6,067 nucleotides of DNA from Pirellulales bacterium (GTDB lineage: Bacteria; Planctomycetota; Planctomycetia; Pirellulales; JALHPA01): positions 1-6,067 of the forward strand of contig JALHPA010000197.1 in NCBI GenBank assembly GCA_022842745.1. The letters are read 5' to 3'. Positions 1 to 5,994 of the stretch are shown piece after piece (position 1 is the stretch's first letter; each line of letters begins with the position of its first letter). Made by a program: the position numbers and the translations under genes. The notes under the pieces are model-generated. The model saw only the letters and a program-made list of their open reading frames with translations, searched no databases and was not told the DNA's origin.

Positions 1-370
1 CACCTGACAATACGGCCCCTGAGAGGTCGGCTTGCGTCAGATTGGAATTCGACAGATCCGCCCCTGGGATTGTGGCGGATGTCTGGGTGGCAGGATCGTA
101 GATAGCATAACCCGCCATGTTAGCCCCGATCAGGTAGGCCCTTGTCAGATTGCGATTGGCCAGCGCGGCCGCCGGCTGCGCGAAAACGCCGGCGCCATCG
201 GGAACGAGCGTCGCGCTGGGCCGCTTGCCGAGGCTGGGATTCGCCGGATCGACGTACTCCCACTCAAAAATATCCGCCGGCGCGTGGCGGACGGTTATGC
301 AAACCGCCGCCACGGCCAGCAGGGCTGAAGCGACCCGCGCCAGAAAGGGTGGAAACAACGTTTTCATCAT
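1..370 (-). CDS. Secreted pentapeptide-repeat protein, N-terminal part (runs off the left edge)
   Basis: The first 123 codons are visible; the 3' end lies outside the window. Two tandem ATG codons (368-370 and 365-367) can start it. Residues 1-32 look like a Sec signal peptide: Lys3 and Arg12, a hydrophobic stretch ASALLAVAAVCITV, then A-P-A before DIFEWEYVDP, so cleavage after about residue 32 is likely. Residues 33-65 (DIFEWEYVDPANPSLGKR, then LVPDGAGV) resemble a conserved leader segment I recall from planctomycete exported pentapeptide proteins. From about residue 70 A(D/N)Lxx-type pentads appear: ANRNLTRAYLIGANM, and after a short insert GADLSNSNLTQADLSGAVLSG in part. Such repeats fold as a right-handed square beta-helix. 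Many relatives end in a PEP-CTERM sorting signal, which cannot be checked here. No clear Shine-Dalgarno sequence precedes the start. The gene begins 59 bases after the propeller gene on the same strand, so the two may be co-transcribed. Its molecular function is unknown. Confidence 0.78.
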   Translation of the reverse strand, partial: MMKTLFPPFLARVASALLAVAAVCITVRHAPADIFEWEYVDPANPSLGKRPSATLVPDGAGVFAQPAAALANRNLTRAYLIGANMAGYAIYDPATQTSATIPGADLSNSNLTQADLSGAVLSG

Positions 371-416
371 TTTTTGGGTAAGAATCGGGTCCGACGACAG
401 GCCAGGAGGATGGGCA

Positions 417-426
417 GTTAATTAAC
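417..426. repeat. 10-bp perfect palindrome GTTAATTAAC
   Basis: GTTAATTAAC equals its own reverse complement. It is an AT-rich island in GC-rich DNA, lying in the 59-base gap 3 bases after the stop codon of the propeller gene and 46 bases before the start of the pentapeptide-repeat gene. It could be a small operator or part of a promoter for the downstream gene, or it may be chance. It is not followed by a T-run, so it does not look like a terminator. Confidence 0.35.
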
Positions 427-429
427 GCC

Positions 430-1632
430 TCACGAAGAAAGCGCGGAACGACGGACGACCCGCCGCCCGACGGCGACTAGGGCCAACGCCACCGACCACA
501 GCATCCACGACGCCGGTTCGGGCACGGCATTGAAGGCCAGCACTTGGCCCCCGTCGGGGGTGTTCGTGCGATTGGTGACGTAGATCGTGCCGTCTGGCGC
601 GGCCAGAACGCCGCCGGGGAAGATCAGACCCGCGCTGGCAATGGTGCTTCGTTCGCCGGTGTCGGCGTCGATCTTCAACAGCAATCCAGGGCCAGGCCCC
701 ATGGACGACGCCAGGCCGTTGGTCGTGAGCTGCAAGACGAGCAGGTCTCCGTCGGCATCGAAGGTCAGGTCGATGATGTTCGTGAAACCTGAATAGGCGA
801 TCGACAGCGCGTCGGTGGTCGGGTCGTAGCGATAGACGTTGGCCGCTCCGGGGGGAAACGGGAAACCGGTTAGCTGGCCGATGTAGTAGGCCCCATCGGG
901 ACCGATCGCGATCGACGTCGGAACCGACTGGAACACCGGCGGGCCGAAGGGAAGCGGATTGGGCCGCGCGGCGAGCACGCCAAGGGTCGTAACCACTCCC
1001 GCCGCAGTCGCATTCACAAAGGCGTTCGCCCCGGCGTCCGCCACGACGAAATCTCCGTTGGGAGTGATGGCGAAACCAAACGGGTTACTGTCGCGCGCCC
1101 CGCCGGCGGGATTGTTCGCCTGCTCGTGGGCGGCGATATCCGCCACGGGCTGGATGACGCCTGGGCCTGAGAGCGGCAACTTAACGATCCGACCGAGATT
1201 CGCGCCGACGGCGCCGAGGTTGCTATCGCGCTGGGCGGCTTCCGAACCGAAGGCGAATAGTCCGTATGCCTGTCCCATGGGATCGAAGGCGATGTCCTGC
1301 AAGCCGCTGGCGTCGAGTCCGGCGGCAGTGGCAATCGATGGCAGTCCGCTGATGACTCGCTGCTGAACGCCCCCAAGCAGTCGACTGACTCCGCTGGTGT
1401 CTCCCAGAAACGCGGTCGCACCGTTGCCGAGAACCACGCTCGGCCCTGTCCCTCCGCGGCCGGCCTCGGCCACGTAGAGAGCGCCGTCCGGACCAAGCGC
1501 CATCTTGCGGGGAGTGACCAGGCCGCTCATTACCTCGCGCATGGCATACGTGACGGCGGCGCGCGCCTCCGAGGCGGCGATTCCAAGAATTGCAAGAACG
1601 ATCACCAATGATTTAAAAGGTCGAAAACTCAT
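430..1632 (-). CDS. ScyD/ScyE-type secreted beta-propeller protein with PEP-CTERM sorting signal
   Basis: This is a complete 400-residue exported protein. Residues 1-25 form a signal peptide (Arg4/Lys7, a hydrophobic core LVIVLAILGIAA, then A-R-A before AVTYAM). The body matches the ScyD/ScyE family, named after proteins of the cyanobacterial scytonemin cluster, with GLVTPRKMALGPDGALYVAE near 37-56, then AGRGGTGPS (57-65), NNPAGG and SNPFGF (173-187), SVPTSIAIGPDGAYYIG with LTGFPFP (236-260) and GFTNIIDL (282-289). Six beta-blade units of the type hydrophobic-x-(P/A)DG-x-hydrophobic recur near residues 46, 114, 187, 240, 288 and 342, which suggests a six-bladed NHL/SMP-30-like propeller. The C-terminus (370-395) is a textbook PEP-CTERM tag: VPEPAS, a hydrophobic helix of about 14 residues, then RRVVRR. 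An exosortase would recognise it and process the protein into the envelope or extracellular matrix. Methionine 1 is chosen because it alone keeps the signal peptide and has a GGAG ribosome site. Enzymatic activity is unknown; most relatives have no connection with scytonemin. Confidence 0.88.
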   Translation of the reverse strand: MSFRPFKSLVIVLAILGIAASEARAAVTYAMREVMSGLVTPRKMALGPDGALYVAEAGRGGTGPSVVLGNGATAFLGDTSGVSRLLGGVQQRVISGLPSIATAAGLDASGLQDIAFDPMGQAYGLFAFGSEAAQRDSNLGAVGANLGRIVKLPLSGPGVIQPVADIAAHEQANNPAGGARDSNPFGFAITPNGDFVVADAGANAFVNATAAGVVTTLGVLAARPNPLPFGPPVFQSVPTSIAIGPDGAYYIGQLTGFPFPPGAANVYRYDPTTDALSIAYSGFTNIIDLTFDADGDLLVLQLTTNGLASSMGPGPGLLLKIDADTGERSTIASAGLIFPGGVLAAPDGTIYVTNRTNTPDGGQVLAFNAVPEPASWMLWSVALALVAVGRRVVRRSALSS

Positions 1633-1639
1633 CGCGGTG

Positions 1640-1643
1640 CTCC
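1640..1643 (-). promoter_or_regulatory. Ribosome binding site GGAG of the propeller gene
   Basis: On the minus strand GGAG lies seven bases before the ATG at 1630-1632, in the context CTTGGAGCACCGCG-ATG. The spacing is ideal and supports this start over the internal Met31, which would remove the signal peptide. It is the clearest Shine-Dalgarno sequence in the window. Confidence 0.7.
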
Positions 1644-1796
1644 AAGGTTGAACGAATCAAGTTTGAAATGACACTTGGCCCCACCAATACAGCCGGTGGC
1701 GGTCGGTCGGCGCGCGGAATTAGCGCCGCCCGCGTCCACCCGCTTGAATCGGAGCAGTCAGGCCGTGGCTAGCCGATTCTTCAACCCACGACCCAC

Positions 1797-1821
1797 AAAA
1801 AAGGCGTTTCTACCGGACGCC
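1797..1821 (-). terminator. Candidate Rho-independent terminator after the kinase gene
   Basis: On the minus strand the order is GGCGT, a nine-base loop, ACGCC, then TTTTTT directly after the stem. The stem is only 5 bp but consists mainly of G-C pairs, and the uninterrupted T-run in GC-rich DNA is striking. It lies about 157 bases after the kinase stop and immediately follows the larger inverted repeat at 1825-1861, which may reinforce pausing. If it works, the kinase transcript ends here and the propeller gene has its own promoter. Confidence 0.5.
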
Positions 1822-1824
1822 AGA

Positions 1825-1861
1825 AAGCCGGTTCGCGTTCTCAATCTCCAAAAACCGGCTT
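1825..1861. repeat. Inverted repeat, 9-bp arms, 19-base loop
   Basis: The arms AAGCCGGTT (1825-1833) and AACCGGCTT (1853-1861) are perfect reverse complements separated by 19 bases. In the kinase transcript this would form a hairpin just before the T-run hairpin at 1797-1821, so the two could act as a compound terminator or as a 3'-end stabilising structure. A protein-binding site is an alternative. Confidence 0.6.
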
Positions 1862-1890
1862 GTTTCCGTCCTTTCCTACCCAGTTATTGC

Positions 1891-1911
1891 CCCGCGCGTG
1901 ACACGCGCGGG
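1891..1911. repeat. GC-only hairpin, 9-bp arms, 3-base loop
   Basis: CCCGCGCGT (1891-1899) and ACGCGCGGG (1903-1911) are perfect reverse complements with a GAC loop, giving a very stable stem 67 bases after the kinase stop codon. No T-run follows on either strand, so a simple intrinsic terminator is unlikely. It could protect the 3' end of the kinase mRNA, help Rho-dependent ending, or be one copy of a dispersed genomic hairpin element. Confidence 0.65.
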
Positions 1912-1977
1912 CGGCACAGCGAGGTTGATTCGCCACAACCCGCTGGGCCGCATTCCTTCGACGGTGCAGATCATGCA

Positions 1978-4900
1978 TTATTCGCCCGTCTGATCCAAAT
2001 CGCCGAGCAGCTTCTTCGCTTCCGCGCGAAAACCGGTCAGCGCCTGGTCTTTAGGTTGGTTTGTTGCCATCGCAGCTTCCGCTTGGCGGAAGGAGGCGCG
2101 GGCCTGGTCCCGCTGATCCAACCGCCACTGAATCATGGCCAATAAGAAACCGTCGAAGGGGTTTCCTCCGTTGCGAAGCTCTGTCGCTTTGGTCATCGCC
2201 GCCAGGGCCGCCTTCCAATCGCTGGCGCGGTAGTGCGCCACCGCCAGGGTGAGCCAGCATTGGCCGTTGTCTGCTTCCCATTGCACGGCTCTCTGGGCGA
2301 GCTCGCGGCCCAAGGAAGCCGCTTCGCCCGCGGCGTCCGCCGAGCTGACGAGGTGCCAGGCGACACTGTTGGCGTGGAAGACGTGCTGGTCTCCGGCGGA
2401 GCGGAAGGCGGCGGCAGCATCGGACCAGCGCCCGGCACGTTCGGCCCGCAGGCCGATTAACCAGTAACAAAACCCGGATTCCCCGCGATAAAAGCGGTTT
2501 TCGGGGAATTCGACCCCCAGGGCATCGTAGAACAGGATGGCCTGCTTGAGGTGCTGGTCGGCCACCTGCTCCCGACCCTCGCGCTCGGCCACATTGGCGA
2601 GATGGCGATGCGTGAAGGCTTGTTCCTGGCGAAAGTACGGTACTTTGGGTTCGGCGGCGGCGAGCGATTCAAAGAGTTGGAGCGCTTTGAGTTGGACCTC
2701 CCAAGCGTTTTGGAGGCGATCCTGGTTCAGCCATGCCTCACCGAGCCTCCAGAGCACGTGCCCCAAGGGCGCCTTGAGCGATTTCACTTCGGCCGCATCT
2801 CCGCAGACGGCAAAGAGGAGCTGTTGCACTTCGCCGAACGACTGCTGCGCCATTGCTTTCTGGCCCGCGTCGGTCTGAATAAGACCGAGGCCGAGGACGG
2901 AGTGGGCCAGGTGGTACTTGAAGTGGGAGTTGTCGGGAAACTCATTCGTCAGTCTCTGCTTGATCTCGATGGCTTTGCGAACCAGCCGCTCGCCTTCCGT
3001 CGCGCGCTGGTCGGCAGGAATGGAGAACGCCCAATCGTTGTAACGGTTGGCGGAGAGCAGTCGATAATCGACGTCCGTTTGAGGAAATTGAGCGATCAAT
3101 TCATCGCCGACTTGGAGGGACTTGCGGATCGCGTCGTCGGCCAACTCAAGCTGATGCTGCTTCAAACGGGCCTGGCCCGTCCGAAAGTGCGTATCCGAGA
3201 GAAGCCGCAAGGTCATGGCGACGGCGGCAGCGTCGCCGCTCGAACGCCGCAGGAGCGCCAATCTTGCGTCTAGCGCTGGGATTGCTTCACTGAAGGCGAG
3301 TTCGGCGTCTCGATAACAATCGGCTTGCAGGAAGTCCCCGCCCAGCTCCAGGCAAGCATAGGCGAATTGCAACAGCCAATATGGATCTTCGGGTTCTTCG
3401 CGGCAGAGTCGCTCAAAAACCAGAATGTCTTGACGACGGAGGCTTTCGACCTCAGCGATGCGTTTTGGATGTGCAATGACCTTGCGCGCGGTTTCTCGCA
3501 TGGTGTAGGCAAACTTCGGCCGGGCGGATCGGTCGGTGCGAAAGTCGCTATCCGCGGTCGCCAGGACTTCGACACCCTGCTGGGTTGTTTTTTGCGCTTC
3601 GAGCGGTTTTTGCAGGTCGATGGCGAGCAAGTCGGCCAGCTTGAAATGGGCTTGAGCCAGGTTGATGCGGTATTCGGACGCGGCCGGAAAATCGGAGATT
3701 TGCCGCTGACCTGCGCTTAATGCCTCTAAATACTTTTGCTCGGCCCGATGCGGGTCGGACTTCTTCAGGCTGTCCGCGTCGTCGACCAGCGCTCGGACGC
3801 GCCTGGCCCGGTTGAGGAAATGGTCGGGAGATTGTTGGAGTGCATCGCTTTCCAACTCTTTCTTCCGCGCCAGGGTTCGGCGGGAGTCGTCGTCCCGACC
3901 TTGGAGCTTCAGATTGGCGCTGAGATTCCCATAAACCTTGGCCAGCAACTGGCGGTGGCCGATGGACTGCGGATGGATCCTCAAGTACCGCTCCAAGATC
4001 ACGACCCCTTGCTGGTAATGGGCGTCCGCACGCGCTCGGGCAGCCCCATCCCCAGCCGCGGCGCGTCCCGTTTCCAGAAGTCCCGAGAGAAAGCGGAGGA
4101 AGGCAATATCGCCTTCAAAACCATCGATCGTGGGATTCTCGCGGGCCAAGATCTCCCAGACGGAGAGGGTTCTCGCCAGAGTGCGTTCCATGGCGGGGGG
4201 ATCTTTGGGCATTCTTGTGCCGTCGACGCTCCGAGCCGCCAGGAAAACTCCGGCTATTTGCCGCCACAATTCCGGCGAGTCTGGATGTTCCCGGTGCAGC
4301 CTTTCCACGAGCGGCAGGGCCGCTTCAAACGCGGCATGGGAATCGTCGTTGCGGTCGAGGAGGTGGTAGATGATCCCCACCCGCATTCCGGACGACGCCA
4401 GATCGGCCAGGACGGTTGGATCGTCTTCGTGCTGGTCGAGCATCCCGCGATAGTACGTCAGTGCGGCTTCCAACAAGTCCTTGCGAAGCGGCTGGAGGCC
4501 GGGGGCATCGAGAAGTTTGCTCTCGCTCACCAACGTAAAGTACTCGTTGACCACCTGGCGCGCTTTCTGAAAGTTCTCCTCGGACTGCCGCTGCCGGTCC
4601 TGAGCTACGTTTTCCGCTTGCGTGGCGCGAACCGCCTGCCAAACGCTGACCGCGGTCGCCGCCACCAGCGTGACGGCGATCAGCCCCACCGTGACGATCG
4701 TCCCCCGATTGCGCCGGGCGAATTTGCGAAACCTGTAGCCGGCCGAAGGGGGGCAGGCCTCCACCGCCAGGTCGTGCAGATAACGATCCAGGTCCTGGGC
4801 GAGGCCGATGGCGGTCTCGTAACGCCGCGACCGGTCCTTTTCCAGAGCCTTCATCACGATCCAGTCCAAGTCGCCGCGCACCAGCCGGGTGAGCCGGGAC

Positions 4901-5913
4901 GGTTCCATCCGGCGTTGAGCGGAAACCGACGGCAGCGAAAAGCGAGAATCCCACAGCCGAGTGCTGGGCTTGGGAGGCTCTTCCTCGCGAATGATCCGCA
5001 GCATTTCGTCAATGCCGGCCGATCGCAGCCGCTGCTTGTCGAACGGCGTCGCGCCGGTCAACAGCTCATACAACAGCACCCCCAAGGAATAGATGTCGCA
5101 GCGGGTGTCGATGTCGAGTTGATTGAGCTTGGCTTGCTCGGGGGCCATGTATTCCAGGGTCCCTACGATCTGGCCGATGCCGGTGAACATGGTCTTTTCG
5201 GTCAGCGCCTGGCCGACCGCCTTGGCCACGCCAAAATCGATCACCTTCGGAACCGGCTGCTCGTCGTACTCCGCCACTAAAATGTTTGAAGGCTTGATGT
5301 CCCGGTGGATAATCCCCTTCTGGTGGGCATGCTGAATCGCCTGGCAGACCGGCAACAGCAATTCCAGCCGGCGCCGCGGGGTCAGTTGCCTCCGATCGCA
5401 ATACTCGGTGATTGGTTCCCCTTTCACCAGTTCCATCACAAAGTACGGGCGGCCGCTCTCGGTCGACCCGGCATCCAGCACCTTGGCAATATGCGGGTGG
5501 TCCATCAGCGACAGTGCTTGCCGCTCGGCCTCGAAACGGGCGATCACTTGCCGAGTATCCATCCCCGGCTTGATGATCTTGAGCGCCACTTTGCGGCGCA
5601 CCGGTTCCAGCTGTTCGGCCATGTAAACCACGCCCATCCCCCCCTGACCGATTTCTTCGAGCAGCTTGTACGGCCCAAGTTGGACGCCTGGGCCTTCGGA
5701 ACCGGCTTGCCACTCGGTACGGTCCAGATCCGCGGGTTTTCCACCGAGGAAACTGCCAGCGTTCGAGTGGGCGCGCAACAAGGCTTGCGCCCTGGCCTTA
5801 AGTTCGGCGTCGTCCTGGCAGACCGAATCCAGGTAGCGTGCCCGCTCTTCGTCGGACGGCAACGCAACGGCGGCGTTGAAAATCGTTTGGACGTCTGGTT
5901 TGTGGATTGACAT
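1978..5913 (-). CDS. Transmembrane Ser/Thr protein kinase with large TPR-like extracytoplasmic region
   Basis: This is a complete 1311-residue Hanks-type kinase. Residues 10-57 form a short helical segment typical of planctomycete kinases of this type (SDEERARYLDSVC, then AELKARAQALLRAH). The kinase domain spans about 82-375 with every catalytic element: glycine loop GQGGMG (89-94), VALK with Lys112, helix-C Glu130, HRDIKPSN (203-210; catalytic Asp205, Lys207, Asn210), DFG (226-228) and APE (257-259). Thr241, Thr244 and Thr252 in the activation segment are candidate autophosphorylation sites. After the basic stretch RFRKFARRNR a single membrane helix covers about 405-428, which places the kinase inside the cell and residues 430-1311 outside. 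That part is helical with many TPR-like pairs; the clearest are near 1218-1248 (WLTLAVAHYRASDWKAALAA) and 1253-1285. The start is fixed by an in-frame stop at 5938-5940, nine codons upstream; a weak AAGAG ribosome site lies five bases before the ATG. The sigma factor gene ends 81 bases upstream, suggesting a shared operon and signalling role. Ligand and substrates are unknown. Confidence 0.97.
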   Translation of the reverse strand: MSIHKPDVQTIFNAAVALPSDEERARYLDSVCQDDAELKARAQALLRAHSNAGSFLGGKPADLDRTEWQAGSEGPGVQLGPYKLLEEIGQGGMGVVYMAEQLEPVRRKVALKIIKPGMDTRQVIARFEAERQALSLMDHPHIAKVLDAGSTESGRPYFVMELVKGEPITEYCDRRQLTPRRRLELLLPVCQAIQHAHQKGIIHRDIKPSNILVAEYDEQPVPKVIDFGVAKAVGQALTEKTMFTGIGQIVGTLEYMAPEQAKLNQLDIDTRCDIYSLGVLLYELLTGATPFDKQRLRSAGIDEMLRIIREEEPPKPSTRLWDSRFSLPSVSAQRRMEPSRLTRLVRGDLDWIVMKALEKDRSRRYETAIGLAQDLDRYLHDLAVEACPPSAGYRFRKFARRNRGTIVTVGLIAVTLVAATAVSVWQAVRATQAENVAQDRQRQSEENFQKARQVVNEYFTLVSESKLLDAPGLQPLRKDLLEAALTYYRGMLDQHEDDPTVLADLASSGMRVGIIYHLLDRNDDSHAAFEAALPLVERLHREHPDSPELWRQIAGVFLAARSVDGTRMPKDPPAMERTLARTLSVWEILARENPTIDGFEGDIAFLRFLSGLLETGRAAAGDGAARARADAHYQQGVVILERYLRIHPQSIGHRQLLAKVYGNLSANLKLQGRDDDSRRTLARKKELESDALQQSPDHFLNRARRVRALVDDADSLKKSDPHRAEQKYLEALSAGQRQISDFPAASEYRINLAQAHFKLADLLAIDLQKPLEAQKTTQQGVEVLATADSDFRTDRSARPKFAYTMRETARKVIAHPKRIAEVESLRRQDILVFERLCREEPEDPYWLLQFAYACLELGGDFLQADCYRDAELAFSEAIPALDARLALLRRSSGDAAAVAMTLRLLSDTHFRTGQARLKQHQLELADDAIRKSLQVGDELIAQFPQTDVDYRLLSANRYNDWAFSIPADQRATEGERLVRKAIEIKQRLTNEFPDNSHFKYHLAHSVLGLGLIQTDAGQKAMAQQSFGEVQQLLFAVCGDAAEVKSLKAPLGHVLWRLGEAWLNQDRLQNAWEVQLKALQLFESLAAAEPKVPYFRQEQAFTHRHLANVAEREGREQVADQHLKQAILFYDALGVEFPENRFYRGESGFCYWLIGLRAERAGRWSDAAAAFRSAGDQHVFHANSVAWHLVSSADAAGEAASLGRELAQRAVQWEADNGQCWLTLAVAHYRASDWKAALAAMTKATELRNGGNPFDGFLLAMIQWRLDQRDQARASFRQAEAAMATNQPKDQALTGFRAEAKKLLGDLDQTGE
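4630..4701 (-). other. Transmembrane helix coding segment of the kinase (residues 405-428)
   Basis: The encoded stretch TIVTVGLIAVTLVAATAVSV and the next few residues is the only strongly hydrophobic run in the 1311-residue protein. Many Arg and Lys residues lie directly before it (RKFARRNR), and after it comes a polar, coiled-coil-like segment rich in Gln and Glu (TQAENVAQDRQRQSEENFQ). By the positive-inside rule the kinase domain faces the cytoplasm and the TPR-like region faces the periplasm. Confidence 0.85.
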
Positions 5914-5994
5914 ACCGGCTCTTTCTCGCGCTACACCTTACAGTGCCCCGTTGGAGCGCGAATTGGCTCACCGCCGGATGAATTTTCTTGGAAT
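5914..5994 (-). other. Sigma-kinase intergenic spacer
   Basis: This spacer of 81 bases separates the sigma factor stop from the kinase start. I see no strong terminator and no convincing promoter. A 6-bp AT-rich inverted repeat (TGAATT at 5979-5984, AATTCA at 5992-5997) overlaps the sigma stop codon but has no T-run after it. The absence of a terminator fits co-transcription of the two genes. Confidence 0.5.

Larger units (their letters stand above)
1633..1977. other. 345-base intergenic region between kinase and propeller genes
   Basis: I see no convincing protein gene, tRNA or other known RNA family here. Read on the minus strand from the kinase stop, it holds a 9-bp GC-only hairpin (1891-1911), a second 9-bp inverted repeat with a 19-base loop (1825-1861), a short hairpin followed by six Ts (1797-1821), and then about 165 bases that must contain any promoter of the propeller gene. 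In that last stretch I find no convincing -35/-10 pair. The AT-rich segment at roughly 1644-1676 (minus strand GTGTCATTTCAAACTTGATT) is the most promoter-like or leader-like part. A 45-codon open frame at 1841-1978 on the minus strand overlaps the kinase stop; I consider it doubtful. Confidence 0.6.

Noticed and set aside
32..425. Three overlapping short plus-strand open frames at the left edge
   Set aside because: They are antisense to a minus-strand frame with a clear signal peptide and pentapeptide repeats, which explains this region much better.
1681..1699. CCACC...GGTGG inverted repeat upstream of the propeller gene as an operator
   Set aside because: Arms of only 5 bp in GC-rich sequence are expected by chance, and nothing else around it looks regulatory.
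1675..2145. A 156-codon plus-strand open frame spanning the intergenic gap and the end of the kinase gene
   Set aside because: Its start lies inside the likely leader of the propeller gene, it runs antisense through the hairpins and the kinase 3' end, and the translation is low in structure with no recognisable motif.
2551..3273. A 240-codon plus-strand open frame opposite the TPR-like region
   Set aside because: It mirrors the kinase coding frame and its translation has no family resemblance; best explained as a shadow of GC-rich codon usage.
3736..5280. A 514-codon open frame on the plus strand, antisense to the kinase gene
   Set aside because: It lies wholly opposite the unmistakable kinase reading frame. 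Long antisense frames are expected in GC-rich genes, and its translation shows no recognisable domain, signal or repeat.
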